Assembly (NCBI RefSeq): GCF_028712165.1 | Contig: NZ_JAQTQR010000012.1 | Location: 1-46,984 of the forward strand | Length of the DNA: 46,984 bases | DNA from: Sulfuricurvum sp. | GTDB taxonomy: Bacteria; Campylobacterota; Campylobacteria; Campylobacterales; Sulfurimonadaceae | Direction: 5' to 3' | Part shown: piece by piece, positions 1 through 9,159 of the stretch | Layout of the letters: every line of letters starts with the position of its first letter | How positions within the stretch are numbered: the stretch's first letter is position 1 | Program-made: the position numbers and the translations under genes | Notes under the pieces: model-generated | The model's database searches: none | What the model was told of the DNA's origin: nothing | The model's input: only the letters and a program-made list of their open reading frames with translations

Positions 1-157
1 TAGTCGATTGTGATACCGATGCAGGAGCTTTTGAAACTTCTGGGAAGTAACGGAGAATAAGTTTTGACATAATTTTTGTCATATATACCATAGTTGTTAA
101 GAATAGGAAAACGGTTCCCATTCCTAACAACATGATTTTTATGCTTTCAAAAAACAT
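1..157 (-). CDS. oadG: OadG-like oxaloacetate decarboxylase gamma subunit (partial, cut by window edge)
   Basis: This reading frame starts with ATG at 157 on the minus strand and stays open to base 1, giving about 52 residues. An AGAAGGA ribosome site sits a few bases upstream. The N-terminus (MFFESIKIMLLGMGTVFLFL, then TTMVYMTKIMSKLILRYFPE) is one membrane helix with the GMGTVF motif and a polar tail. This is the pattern of the small gamma subunit that anchors Na+-pumping oxaloacetate or methylmalonyl-CoA decarboxylases. The tail becomes Pro/Ala/Ser rich, as in OadG. It lies 73 bp after nhaD on the same strand, so co-transcription is likely. The alpha and beta subunits would lie beyond the window and are not visible. 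The family call is by eye from a short hydrophobic protein. Confidence 0.7.
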   Translation of the reverse strand, partial: MFFESIKIMLLGMGTVFLFLTTMVYMTKIMSKLILRYFPEVSKAPASVSQST

Positions 158-230
158 ATGAAATCCTTCTGTTTTGGAATTAAATAATTTTATCTAACTT
201 TACTACAGCATAGGCTGAAGGGTCTTTATT

Positions 231-1559
231 TTAATGGAAACCCAATACTATGAACTGAAAGTACCATACTGCAAGAGAGGCAAAATAGCCTACTAAAACC
301 GTCCAAGCCATCTTAATATGTGATGAAAAAGTATAAATACCGGACATTTTCCCCATGACACCAACCCCGGCAGCACTACCGAAACTGATCAAAGATCCTC
401 CGATACCGGCAGTCATCGTGACCAACATCCATTGCGCATGTTCAATATTAGGATTGGCTTTTAAAACCGCAGACATCACCGGAACATTATCGACAATAGC
501 AGAGAGAAAGCCGACACCGATATTGACGATGGTCGGATCAAACATTTCATACAATTGAGCCGCAAATGCTAAGAAACCGGTAAAGTGCAGAGCCCCAACC
601 GCAGCTAGGATACCGAAGAAAAAGAGAAGAGTGTTATTTTCGACTTTACTCATTGCATCATATATACTGACATCCACATTGTGCTTTTTTTTGAGGAAAT
701 ACATGTACAGCTGCAAAATTGCCAAACCAAAAAGCATTCCCCACATCGGAGGCAATTGAATAACCTGTTTACCTATTACGGCCAACGCGATGGTCAATGC
801 GCCAAAGGCAATAATAACTTTCCCTCCTTTGAGAATTTCGATTTTCTCTGCTGCTTCAGGATTACCTCCATCATTTGGATTGAAATTCGGAACATATCGT
901 ACAAGCAGTGCTGCTGTAATGAGCCACCCGATAAAAGCAGCCGGAAAAAGATAGAGGAAATCAACAAATGCGCCTTTCTCTCCTGCCCAAACCATCAACG
1001 TTGTGATGTCTCCAAAAGGGCTCCAAGCACCTCCGGCATTTGCAGCAACTACTACATTGATCGCACTCGGGACTAAAAATTCTTTGGTTTTATTATCAAT
1101 TGTCAGCAATACAGTCGAAAGAATTAATGCAGTTGTGAGATTATCTGCAACGGGTGAGATAAAAAATGCCAAAGCACCGGTAATCCAAAAAAGTTCACGA
1201 TAGCTGTATCCTTTTGCAATCAGCTTTGCACGTAAAGCACTAAAAACACCTCTTTCGATCAATGCCTCGATATAGGTCATTGCAACAAACAAGAAAAAGA
1301 AAATTTCAGAAATTTCTAAAATCATATGATCAACTTCATGTTCAAACGGAGTCAAATCAGCTCCTACACTGACATAATATAGCCCGATCATAACGAACAT
1401 AAGTGTTCCGATAAACAGTGCCGGTTTGGCTTTATCGATATGGTATTTTTCTTCTGCAGCAATAAAATAGTATCCTACGATGAAAATAGCGAGTAGTAAC
1501 CATCCGAATGGGTGATTTACTAGATTGATTGTCTCTGCTTCTACAACTGGTATAGTCAT
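231..1559 (-). CDS. nhaD: NhaD-type Na+/H+ antiporter
   Basis: Inner-membrane antiporter of 442 residues, expected to exchange cytoplasmic Na+ (or Li+) for external H+. The protein is almost entirely hydrophobic helices. It has two internally similar motifs that mark the NhaD/IT-superfamily core: SPVADNLTTALI near residue 136 and SAIVDNVPVMSAV near residue 350. Each carries the Asp-Asn pair thought to take part in ion binding. An AGGGACT ribosome site precedes the ATG at 1559. The next gene downstream is an OadG-like subunit, so both genes touch the sodium cycle. Length is normal for the family. Confidence 0.9.
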   Translation of the reverse strand: MTIPVVEAETINLVNHPFGWLLLAIFIVGYYFIAAEEKYHIDKAKPALFIGTLMFVMIGLYYVSVGADLTPFEHEVDHMILEISEIFFFLFVAMTYIEALIERGVFSALRAKLIAKGYSYRELFWITGALAFFISPVADNLTTALILSTVLLTIDNKTKEFLVPSAINVVVAANAGGAWSPFGDITTLMVWAGEKGAFVDFLYLFPAAFIGWLITAALLVRYVPNFNPNDGGNPEAAEKIEILKGGKVIIAFGALTIALAVIGKQVIQLPPMWGMLFGLAILQLYMYFLKKKHNVDVSIYDAMSKVENNTLLFFFGILAAVGALHFTGFLAFAAQLYEMFDPTIVNIGVGFLSAIVDNVPVMSAVLKANPNIEHAQWMLVTMTAGIGGSLISFGSAAGVGVMGKMSGIYTFSSHIKMAWTVLVGYFASLAVWYFQFIVLGFH

Positions 1560-1753
1560 ATTTCAGTCCCTTTTTATTCTAAAATCGGAATTAATTTACC
1601 AAGGGCTCATTAATTTTTAATCCGGCAAGTGTACCGTAAAAGTAACCCTTAAGCAACTCAGGCGTAGCATTTCGCAATTAAACCTATATATCGAATTAAG
1701 GATATCCTACGCATACTCGAGAAATTAAATTAATTTTATTTAGCTTTATCACA

Positions 1754-3037
1754 TTGATTATTATCGGAGCTCTTCTGCTTTCGCTTCCATTCGCTCATAA
1801 CGGTGAATTGAGATTTATGGACGCCTTGTTTACCTCTACATCAGCAGTTTGTGTAACCGGGCTTATTGTCAAAGACACTCCTGTTGATTTTACCTCTTTC
1901 GGTCATTTAGTCATTCTTCTTTTGATACAAATCGGCGGTTTGGGATATATGACAGCAGTCACATTTATGGCTGTCATGCGTCGACAAAAAATCGGCCATC
2001 GAGACCGTCTCATCTTGCAAGAATCACTCAATTATCCCGGTATGGATGGATTGGTGCGGTTTTTGAAAATCGTCTTTTCAACTATTTTTACGATCGAAGT
2101 TATCGGTATGATTATATTGACGCTCCGTTTTTGGGTAGATATGCCGTTGCCTCGTGCCGTATGGTTTGGAATATTTCATGCTGTTTCCGCTTTTAATAAT
2201 GCAGGATTCTCTCTCTTTAGTGATAATTTAATGCGCTATCGTGGTGATTTTGTTATTAACATTACTATTCCGGTATTAATCATTCTAGGTGGATTAGGGT
2301 ATTTGGTTCTTCTCGAACTTTACCATTATCATCGTGGACGTGTTTTGAGGCTTTCGACACATACGAAATTAGTTTTAATTATGACAGTTTTAATGACTGT
2401 TTTAGGGATGGCCATACTTCTATCTATTGAGTGGTATAACCCAAATACATTTGGCCCAATGAGTGTTTATCAAAAGATTCTAGCAGCATGGTTCGCCTCA
2501 GTGAACTATCGCACAGCCGGTTTTAATACCATAGATTTTTCCACACTGACTGATTCTAATCTCTTTTTCGGCACATTTTTTATGATGACCGGGGGTAGTC
2601 CTGGAGGGACCGCCGGCGGTATTAAAACAACGGCAGTTGCATTGGCACTCATCGGTGTATGGTATACGATGCGTGGTGATACCCGCTCACATATCTTTCG
2701 ACGTTCTATTTCGCCGTATCAAATTAACAAAGCGTATGCCATCATCTTTGTAGCATCCATTTATGTCGTAATATCCACCATTATCTTGAGCGAAGTGGAA
2801 CGCTTGCCATTTTTACGTATTTTATTTGAAGTCACATCGGCATTCGGAACGGTAGGCGTCTCAACCGGTAATGGCGGAGTACTAAGTTATTGTGCCCTCT
2901 TCAGTGACTGGGGGAAATTTAATATTATTATATTGATGTTAATGGGGCGTGTCGGAGTCTTTGCCTTTACAATCGTCATTGTCGGGAAAGCGGCGGAGAG
3001 CCGTATTAAATATGCAGAAGGAAAGGTAATTATTTAA
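1754..3037 (+). CDS. ktrB: TrkH/KtrB family K+ uptake channel subunit
   Basis: Membrane subunit of a Ktr/Trk potassium uptake system. All four pore-loop filters are visible: SAVCVTGL near residue 30, SAFNNAGFS near 145, NYRTAGFN near 255 and FGTVGVSTG near 365. The loop GGSPGGTAGGIKTT is typical of the family. The listed start is TTG at 1754, but it has no ribosome site and would cut the first membrane helix in half. The frame is open upstream to 1700 and encodes REIKLILFSFITL just before the TTG, which completes that helix. The true start is therefore probably a non-standard codon between 1700 and 1753, or the 5' end is frameshifted (see findings). The stop is 1 bp before ktrA, so the two form one operon. 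Confidence 0.88.
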   Translation: MIIIGALLLSLPFAHNGELRFMDALFTSTSAVCVTGLIVKDTPVDFTSFGHLVILLLIQIGGLGYMTAVTFMAVMRRQKIGHRDRLILQESLNYPGMDGLVRFLKIVFSTIFTIEVIGMIILTLRFWVDMPLPRAVWFGIFHAVSAFNNAGFSLFSDNLMRYRGDFVINITIPVLIILGGLGYLVLLELYHYHRGRVLRLSTHTKLVLIMTVLMTVLGMAILLSIEWYNPNTFGPMSVYQKILAAWFASVNYRTAGFNTIDFSTLTDSNLFFGTFFMMTGGSPGGTAGGIKTTAVALALIGVWYTMRGDTRSHIFRRSISPYQINKAYAIIFVASIYVVISTIILSEVERLPFLRILFEVTSAFGTVGVSTGNGGVLSYCALFSDWGKFNIIILMLMGRVGVFAFTIVIVGKAAESRIKYAEGKVII

Positions 3038-3038
3038 C

Positions 3039-3689
3039 ATGAATACATATGCTGTTTTAGGTTTGGGAAAATTTGGATTCCACGTTGCAAAAGGCTTAGC
3101 ACAGCAAGGGGTCAATGTCATTGCTGTGGACTTGGATGAAGATCAGGTTCGTGATATTAATGAATTTGTACAAGATGCTATTATTCTCGATTCAACTGAC
3201 ATGCGGGCATTACGTGAAGCGGGAATCGGCAATGTTGATGTTGCAGTAGTCAGTATCGGAGAAAACATAGAAGCGAGTATTCTCACTGTCATGGCACTTA
3301 AAGAACTGGGTGTTGAGACAGTTATTGCTAAGGCAATTACTACCGTGCATGGTCAGATTCTGTCCAAGCTCGGTGCGGCTAAAGTGATCTATCCGGAAAT
3401 GGAGTCGGCAAAAAAGATTGTTAAAAAGATGGTTGCAAATATGCATTATGAGACGATCGACCTCTCTATCACAATGAAAATAGCCAAACTCACTGTCCCT
3501 TCTTTTTGGGTAGGTATCTCAATTCTCTCTCCGATTTTTGAAAATGAATTTGAGGTAAAGCCGATCGCCTATAAACATCAAGGTATATGGTACACCTCAT
3601 TTGAAAATGACGATATCTTGGAAAAAGGGGATATTCTCCTCGTTTTAGGCAATGGTTCGCACATTGAAGCTCTGAGCAAAAAAGTGTGA
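3039..3689 (+). CDS. ktrA: KtrA/TrkA family regulatory subunit of K+ uptake (RCK protein)
   Basis: Cytoplasmic nucleotide-binding gating subunit of 216 residues. An N-terminal Rossmann RCK_N domain has the GxGxxG motif at Gly8, Gly10 and Gly13 and an acidic end of strand 2 near residue 31. An RCK_C (TrkA_C) domain fills residues 135-216. One RCK unit of this size matches KtrA rather than the doubled TrkA of E. coli. The gene begins 1 bp after the channel gene, so the products are almost surely partners. In known systems this subunit forms an octameric ring that opens the channel on ATP binding. Confidence 0.9.
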   Translation: MNTYAVLGLGKFGFHVAKGLAQQGVNVIAVDLDEDQVRDINEFVQDAIILDSTDMRALREAGIGNVDVAVVSIGENIEASILTVMALKELGVETVIAKAITTVHGQILSKLGAAKVIYPEMESAKKIVKKMVANMHYETIDLSITMKIAKLTVPSFWVGISILSPIFENEFEVKPIAYKHQGIWYTSFENDDILEKGDILLVLGNGSHIEALSKKV

Positions 3690-3714
3690 CACCGTTTTAT
3701 GTAAAATATGTCAC
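3678..3714 (-). terminator. Candidate intrinsic terminator of the GGDEF-EAL gene
   Basis: GTGACA at 3686-3691 pairs with TGTCAC at 3709-3714. Inside it TTTTA (3695-3699) can pair with TAAAA (3702-3706), giving a two-part stem. Read on the minus strand, the stem is followed by a run of six T (complement of A 3678-3683), as in a Rho-independent terminator. The hairpin sits across the stop codons of the convergent ktrA and GGDEF-EAL genes. The plus-strand side has no T-run. Confidence 0.5.
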
Positions 3715-5766
3715 CTCAATGTCGTTCGCCGGCATTGGTTTAGCATAAAAATATCCTTGAATATTTTTGCATCCGTTTTGTACCAAAAAATCTTTCTGCT
3801 CAGCTGTTTCAACACCTTCCGCAATTACATTTAGCTTCATACTTTGAGCCAAAGCAATAATGGCTCTAACGATACTTGCATCTTCTTCATCAGTCGGTAA
3901 ACCATCAATAAAAGTTTTATCTATTTTAAGCTTATCAATAGGAAGACGTTTTAAATACGAAAGAGAAGAGTATCCTGTCCCGAAATCATCAATGGCTAAT
4001 TTAATGCCCTTTTGACTGATCTGATTTAAACTAGTTATAGCCTTTTCAGGGTTATCCATAATTTGACTTTCTGTAATTTCCAGTTCAAGCCATTCTGTTT
4101 TAAAATTTAGTTCGGAACATAGATCATTTAAAATTAAAATAAAGTCTTCTTGCCGTAGTTGTTTAACCGAAAGATTGATGGCTAAAATTCCTGGATTAAA
4201 GCCCATTTCATACCACTGTACAACTTGATTCATGGCAGTTCTCATAACCCATCTATCCAAAAAGACAATAAGTCCGGTCTCTTCTGCAAAAGGTATAAAT
4301 GCAGAAGGAGGAACTAACCCTAATTTTGGATGATTCCATCGCACCAGTGCTTCCATACCTATTAAACGATCATGCTGTCCATCCATTTGTGGCTGGTAAT
4401 GAACGATAAATTCTTCATGTAAAAGTGCTTGACGAATGCTTGTTTCCAAAGAGACCCGTTCAAATGCAAGTTTTGTCATTTCCTCAGTATAAAATTCATA
4501 GTGATTTCTATTTTGTTTCGCTTTATACATTGCCGCATCAGCATTACGTAACAATTCGATAGGTGTATTTCCATCATTAGGGTAAACACTAATTCCTATA
4601 CTGCCGCTGATATACAGTTCATGTTCGTCGATATGAATTGATTTTCCCAATATACCAAGCAATTTTAATGCAACATTGCTTGCATCATCCGGCGTATTGA
4701 TAGAAGGCAGCAATAAACAAAACTCATCACCGCCCAGTCGGGACAGATAATCGGCAACTCCCATTTCTTCCACTATATTTTTTGTCACGGAAAGTAAAAC
4801 TTTATCGCCGATAATATGGCCTAAAGAATCATTTATTTCTTTGAAATGATCCAAATCCAAAAATAAAATTGCGACTTGAGATGAAGAACCTTTTGCAAGT
4901 TTTATTGCCAAATCAAAACGTTCTAATAACAATTGCCGATTGGAAAGTCCTGTTAGTTCATCATGCTGAGAATTAAACAGCAGGTTTTCCTCTACTCCTT
5001 TACGTGTTTGTATTTCTTCATACAGCTGTAATGTCGTTTGTTCAAGTTTTTTATGCTGGGTAAAAATACGCATTCCAAGACTCGTTGTCATACCTATAAC
5101 CAAGAAAAAATAAGCAAATCCGGGAATATAAACAAAATTTATTTTATGTGTATCAATAAGATGCCCCATCCATGCAGTAAAAAATACACTGACTAAAAAA
5201 ACTCCTAATAAAACACTTTCAAATTTATTCTTTTTAAAATGATGTTTTGCGCACCAACCACCCCATACTAAAATACTTATATAGAGTATACGCAGGAAAA
5301 TCATAAATGGATTTATGGTACCAAAATAGGTTGTAATTTTTTCACCCCAAGGAGATAAAAAAGTTGAGGATGTCGTAATAGTTTCAAATCGCAAACTATA
5401 TAATGAATTTGCATTTTCAATAGTAGCCACAACGGAGGTTAATAACAAAAAAATGGCAAATGATTTATTTATTTTGATCCCGGTATATTCGGAAAGAAAA
5501 AAATAAAGAAGAGTAACAAATCCAATACCGGCAAATAATTGCCATTTCAACGCATATACAGCATCTTCAAATGAACTTGCACCATAGTAATCACCGCAAT
5601 ACAATTGAAATAAGGCTGCAAAAAAACTTAAACATGAAAAATATAAATACAGTTTTTTATCACTTCCGTAGAGTGAAAAATAAAAAAAATGAAATGCAAT
5701 AAAAAAAGTGATTCCGGAAGTAATATAAAATGAATGAATTATCGAAAACATTGTTTTCCGAACCAT
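3697..5766 (-). CDS. Membrane-bound GGDEF-EAL cyclic-di-GMP enzyme
   Basis: Inner-membrane protein of 689 residues with about seven N-terminal hydrophobic helices (residues 7-235), a short helical linker, a GGDEF domain and a C-terminal EAL domain. GGDEF (345-349) is intact, so diguanylate cyclase activity is possible. The EAL phosphodiesterase signature is also complete: EAL at 472-474, NLSVKQL, ITES, DDFGTGYSSL, AEGVET and QGYFYAKPM. The residues four positions before YLSRL-GGDEF read GVAD, so the RxxD inhibitory site is missing its Arg. Either activity could dominate; sequence alone cannot decide. The seven-helix part probably senses a membrane or periplasmic signal, but I recognise no named sensor there. 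Promoter-like TGATAGAAT and TATAAT boxes lie 10-35 bp upstream on the minus strand. Confidence 0.9.
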   Translation of the reverse strand: MVRKTMFSIIHSFYITSGITFFIAFHFFYFSLYGSDKKLYLYFSCLSFFAALFQLYCGDYYGASSFEDAVYALKWQLFAGIGFVTLLYFFLSEYTGIKINKSFAIFLLLTSVVATIENANSLYSLRFETITTSSTFLSPWGEKITTYFGTINPFMIFLRILYISILVWGGWCAKHHFKKNKFESVLLGVFLVSVFFTAWMGHLIDTHKINFVYIPGFAYFFLVIGMTTSLGMRIFTQHKKLEQTTLQLYEEIQTRKGVEENLLFNSQHDELTGLSNRQLLLERFDLAIKLAKGSSSQVAILFLDLDHFKEINDSLGHIIGDKVLLSVTKNIVEEMGVADYLSRLGGDEFCLLLPSINTPDDASNVALKLLGILGKSIHIDEHELYISGSIGISVYPNDGNTPIELLRNADAAMYKAKQNRNHYEFYTEEMTKLAFERVSLETSIRQALLHEEFIVHYQPQMDGQHDRLIGMEALVRWNHPKLGLVPPSAFIPFAEETGLIVFLDRWVMRTAMNQVVQWYEMGFNPGILAINLSVKQLRQEDFILILNDLCSELNFKTEWLELEITESQIMDNPEKAITSLNQISQKGIKLAIDDFGTGYSSLSYLKRLPIDKLKIDKTFIDGLPTDEEDASIVRAIIALAQSMKLNVIAEGVETAEQKDFLVQNGCKNIQGYFYAKPMPANDIEVTYFT

Positions 5767-5887
5767 GCTTGCAAATTATAAGTAAAACTTCTATCATTCT
5801 ATCATAACAATTTTATTTTGGATGAGTTTCCTTATTGTATTAGTCAAGTATTAAGGTACTGCAAAAAGGTGTTCATTAGCCTCTTTC

Positions 5888-5896
5888 TGCTAAAAT
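5888..5896 (+). promoter_or_regulatory. Extended -10 promoter for gltX2-yggT-slt
   Basis: TGcTAAAAT is an extended -10 element. It lies 28 bp before the gltX2 ATG, with AGGAAAG at 5911-5917 as ribosome site. Campylobacterota sigma-70 promoters rely mainly on the -10 box, so no clear -35 is expected. Confidence 0.5.
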
Positions 5897-5924
5897 TTCG
5901 AAAAAGATTTAGGAAAGAATACTT

Positions 5925-7223
5925 ATGCTCCGTTTTGCCCCAAGCCCGACAGGAGATATGCACATTGGCAATCTCCGAGTCGCACTCTTTAACTATATTT
6001 CATCCATACAACGGGATGAGCCACTTTTAATTCGTATTGAAGATACCGATCAAGAACGCAATATCCCCGGTAAAGAAAAAGAAATTTTCGAGATATTGGC
6101 TCTTTTCGGCATTACGCATCAGGAAGAACAACTCCAAAGCAACAATCTCCGATTTCATCGCGCAATGGCAATTCAACTTCTCCAAGACAAAAAAGCGTTT
6201 AACTGTTTTTGCACGACCGATACACTTGATGCTAAACGCGAAGCGGCAAAAGAGGGAAAAATTGCCTATCGCTATGACGGAACATGCGAACATCTATCTG
6301 CTGAAGAGGTCATAGACAACGAACTTCCTTTTACAATCCGTCTTAAAAAACCGGAACATTCCATTACAGTTACCGATTTGATAAAAGGGGAAAGTACCTT
6401 TGCTCCGGATGATATTGACAGCTTTATTTTGATGCGTGCCGACAAATACCCAACTTACAATTTTGCCTGTGCTGTCGATGATATGCTCGCCGACATTTCA
6501 CTAATTATCCGAGGAGAAGATCATTTAAGCAACACGCCAAAACAAATTGCAATTCATGAAGCACTCGGTTATACCAAAAAAGTCGAATACGCCCATCTTC
6601 CGATCATTCTCGGTAATGAGGGGAAAAAAATGTCGAAACGTGATGATGCATCGAGCGTCAAATGGCTGCTCGAAGAGGGCTATTTACCCGAAGCAATCAG
6701 CAACTATCTCATCTTGATGGGAAATAAAACTCCGGTTGAAATCTTTAGTGTTAAAGAGGCGATCAAATGGTTTGATCTTAAAACCATTTCCAAAGCCCCT
6801 GCCCGTTTTGATATTGACAAACTAAAATTCATCAATCGTGAACATCTAAAAGGGCTTGATCCGAAAGAGCTTTCACGTTATGTCGGATTTGCCGATGAAG
6901 AGATCGGAAATCTTGCCAAGCTCTTTTTAGAAGAAGCAAGTACCCTCAAAGAACTTCGTGCAAAAATCAGTGCTATTTTCGCACCTAAAATTGTTCCGGA
7001 AGAATATAAAGAGGGCTTTGATATTTTACGAGCTCTAACACAAAAGGCGCCTCATTTCGATGATTACGAATCGTATAAAGCCTATTTAATTGAACATAGC
7101 GGACTAAAAGGAAAAAGCCTCTTTAAGCCTCTGAGAATTCTTATCGGTGGTGCGGAACACGGTCCTGAAATGGCAGACTTATACACTCATATCAAAAATT
7201 ATCTCAAAGAGGTAGTCAAATGA
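5925..7223 (+). CDS. gltX2: Glutamyl-tRNA synthetase, GluRS2 type (probably tRNA-Gln specific)
   Basis: Class I aminoacyl-tRNA synthetase of 432 residues. The HIGH motif appears as HIGN at 13-16, the ATP loop as KMSKR at 235-239, and IRIEDTD near residue 37 is typical of GluRS. The opening [13 protein letters not shown] and the short length resemble the second GluRS of Helicobacter (GluRS2), which is known to charge tRNA-Gln with glutamate for later amidation by GatCAB. The following genes yggT and slt match the H. pylori neighbourhood of that copy. I infer that a separate canonical GluRS exists elsewhere in this genome. The gene overlaps yggT by 4 bp. Confidence 0.9.
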   Translation: MLRFAPSPTGDMHIGNLRVALFNYISSIQRDEPLLIRIEDTDQERNIPGKEKEIFEILALFGITHQEEQLQSNNLRFHRAMAIQLLQDKKAFNCFCTTDTLDAKREAAKEGKIAYRYDGTCEHLSAEEVIDNELPFTIRLKKPEHSITVTDLIKGESTFAPDDIDSFILMRADKYPTYNFACAVDDMLADISLIIRGEDHLSNTPKQIAIHEALGYTKKVEYAHLPIILGNEGKKMSKRDDASSVKWLLEEGYLPEAISNYLILMGNKTPVEIFSVKEAIKWFDLKTISKAPARFDIDKLKFINREHLKGLDPKELSRYVGFADEEIGNLAKLFLEEASTLKELRAKISAIFAPKIVPEEYKEGFDILRALTQKAPHFDDYESYKAYLIEHSGLKGKSLFKPLRILIGGAEHGPEMADLYTHIKNYLKEVVK

Positions 7224-7507
7224 TGGGAGGGATCATTACTGGTTTGGGAGGAATCGTTCATTCTCTCATTACAGTCTATATCTGGGTTTTGATTATCGGT
7301 GCCCTCCTCTCATGGGTACGCCCTGATCCGTATAATCCCATCGTTCAAATAATCTATCGCTTGACAGAGCCTGCGTATCGGCTTGTTCGAAGAGTTATGC
7401 CGACTGTTTTTAACGGTCTCGATCTTGCGCCACTAATTTTGGTCATTTTGCTCCAAGTATTGGATGTTTTATTGGTCAACATTATCAATGCTCTAGTCTT
7501 ATCGTAA
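7220..7507 (+). CDS. YggT family membrane protein
   Basis: Small inner-membrane protein of 95 residues with two hydrophobic segments (about 5-30 and 68-92). They flank the conserved family core [10 protein letters not shown]...[14 protein letters not shown]. YggT proteins often sit beside division or envelope genes, and their role is poorly defined; osmotic tolerance has been suggested for E. coli. The gene overlaps the end of gltX2 by 4 bp (ATGA) and the start of slt by 1 bp (TAATG), so the three are translationally coupled. Confidence 0.85.
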   Translation: MMGGIITGLGGIVHSLITVYIWVLIIGALLSWVRPDPYNPIVQIIYRLTEPAYRLVRRVMPTVFNGLDLAPLILVILLQVLDVLLVNIINALVLS

Positions 7508-9159
7508 TGCGTTACTTTATTTTATTACTCTGCCTCGTCACGGGGGTCTGGGGTTTTACCCTAGATGAAATCAATGATAAGCCGGCTTCACGTCAAAAAA
7601 ATTTTATGATTTGGCAATTTTTACATCAGGATATAAATGCTTCAGAAGCTTCGGAAGCGTTTTATCAGGTTGACAATGTAAACGAGCGATTTTTATTCGA
7701 TTATGCTGCGAAAACAGATGAAGAGGAAATAAAATATACTGCTTCGTGCCTTCGGGAACAAGCGTGTAATTTGCCGCTGATTGAACAGGACGATTGTCTA
7801 ATGCTTGCCCTTACCCCTGCTAAAGCGGCTGCACTCACATCTCAAGAACGCGAAAGTATTGCAGCTCGTCTCAACAACCGGTTTGGAAATATCGAATGGC
7901 TAAGAGCAATGAATCAAGAAAGTTTATACACGTCGACAGATAATCTGATCAATGAAACCATTGTATTTAGGCTAGCAGGGGCTACATATCGTCATGAACG
8001 GTTTAATCATCCTCTTTCACCTGAAGTATTAGAAGCCCTGACACAAAATACAGCATTTAGTCAAATCGTCTTTCTAACCGTTACGGACCCTGCGATGGAT
8101 CAACTGCAACAATCACTCACAAATGTTTCTGTAGGCAATTTCACTCCTCAGACCCATTTTTTTCTGGCTATGAATGCGGTTAAATACGGTAAACTCGAAA
8201 ATGCCGTTGAGCACTTAAAAGAGGCCAAAGGGCATTTTTCTTCTCCGATCGACCGAGATAAAATCGTATTTTGGCTCTATGAAATCACCAAAGATCAAAA
8301 TTATCTTACCGAGCTCTCTAACAGTCTTGATATAAACATGTATGTTCTATATGCCAGAGAAATACTCCAATTACCGACGGAAAATTATTTTATAACCCTT
8401 CCGACAACTCAACGCACCGACAGTATGAACGGTATAGACCCATTCCAGTGGCGGCTTTTTGCAGAAGAGCTTAAAGCCTCAACTCCCGATACTATAGTGA
8501 ATCTCATCGACCGCTGTGACGGAGAAGATTCTGTCGGTGTACAAGGATACGTCTTAGAGCGAACCTATGAGCCTTATATCCACAATTTTACAATGCCGTA
8601 CGATCAATATATGAATACTATAAGTTCAGATGAAAAAGCACTGATATACGCGTTAATGCGTCAGGAAACCCGTTTTATACCCGGATTAATATCACGTTCT
8701 TTTGCCCTTGGACTTATGCAAATCATGCCTTTTAATGTTGATTCCATCAGTAAGGTCCTACCGTTAAAACCGACTAATTATTTTGACATGCTAAAGCCCG
8801 AATACAGTATTGTCTATTCTATCGCCCATTTACAGCATTTGATCAATAACCTTCATAATCCTATCTTGATAGCATACGGTTACAATGGCGGGCTCGGATC
8901 TACAAAACGTCTTTTGATGGAAGGGGGACGTTTCTTACCTGGTGAGTATGAACCGTTTTTAAGTATGGAATTGATCGGAAATGATGAAAATCGCGAGTAT
9001 GGCAAGCGTGTACTTGCCAACTATGTAATGTATAAGAAAATTTTAGGTGAAGAAGTGTCGATAAAAGCTATTTTTGATAATTTAACTCAACCGAGCCAGT
9101 CTGATTATTTTCGAGCCGAAGCGTTAAAGAATGGCCAGACACTGAGTCGAAGCGAATAA
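7507..9159 (+). CDS. slt: Soluble lytic murein transglycosylase (SLT domain)
   Basis: Periplasmic enzyme of 550 residues that cleaves peptidoglycan glycan strands to leave 1,6-anhydro ends. Residues 1-16 form a signal peptide. A long helical N-terminal region, as in Slt70-type proteins, is followed by the catalytic domain. Glu387 in ALMRQETRF is the predicted acid. ALGLMQIMP and AYGYNGG are the expected lysozyme-fold motifs. The start overlaps the yggT stop by 1 bp. Its last 92 bp are also the antisense end of the lipoprotein gene at 9068-9553, so the C-terminal residues are constrained on both strands. Confidence 0.9.
   Translation: MRYFILLLCLVTGVWGFTLDEINDKPASRQKNFMIWQFLHQDINASEASEAFYQVDNVNERFLFDYAAKTDEEEIKYTASCLREQACNLPLIEQDDCLMLALTPAKAAALTSQERESIAARLNNRFGNIEWLRAMNQESLYTSTDNLINETIVFRLAGATYRHERFNHPLSPEVLEALTQNTAFSQIVFLTVTDPAMDQLQQSLTNVSVGNFTPQTHFFLAMNAVKYGKLENAVEHLKEAKGHFSSPIDRDKIVFWLYEITKDQNYLTELSNSLDINMYVLYAREILQLPTENYFITLPTTQRTDSMNGIDPFQWRLFAEELKASTPDTIVNLIDRCDGEDSVGVQGYVLERTYEPYIHNFTMPYDQYMNTISSDEKALIYALMRQETRFIPGLISRSFALGLMQIMPFNVDSISKVLPLKPTNYFDMLKPEYSIVYSIAHLQHLINNLHNPILIAYGYNGGLGSTKRLLMEGGRFLPGEYEPFLSMELIGNDENREYGKRVLANYVMYKKILGEEVSIKAIFDNLTQPSQSDYFRAEALKNGQTLSRSE

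Noticed and set aside
355-1203. Plus-strand open frames inside nhaD
   Set aside because: Shadows of the antiporter gene; no ribosome sites and no protein-like composition.
1560-1753. c-di-AMP or other riboswitch upstream of the K+ uptake genes
   Set aside because: No match to a known riboswitch core could be made by eye; part of the region may be displaced N-terminal coding sequence.
5818-6030. Plus-strand 70-codon frame before and inside gltX2
   Set aside because: Covers the gltX2 promoter and continues out of frame into gltX2; no family resemblance.
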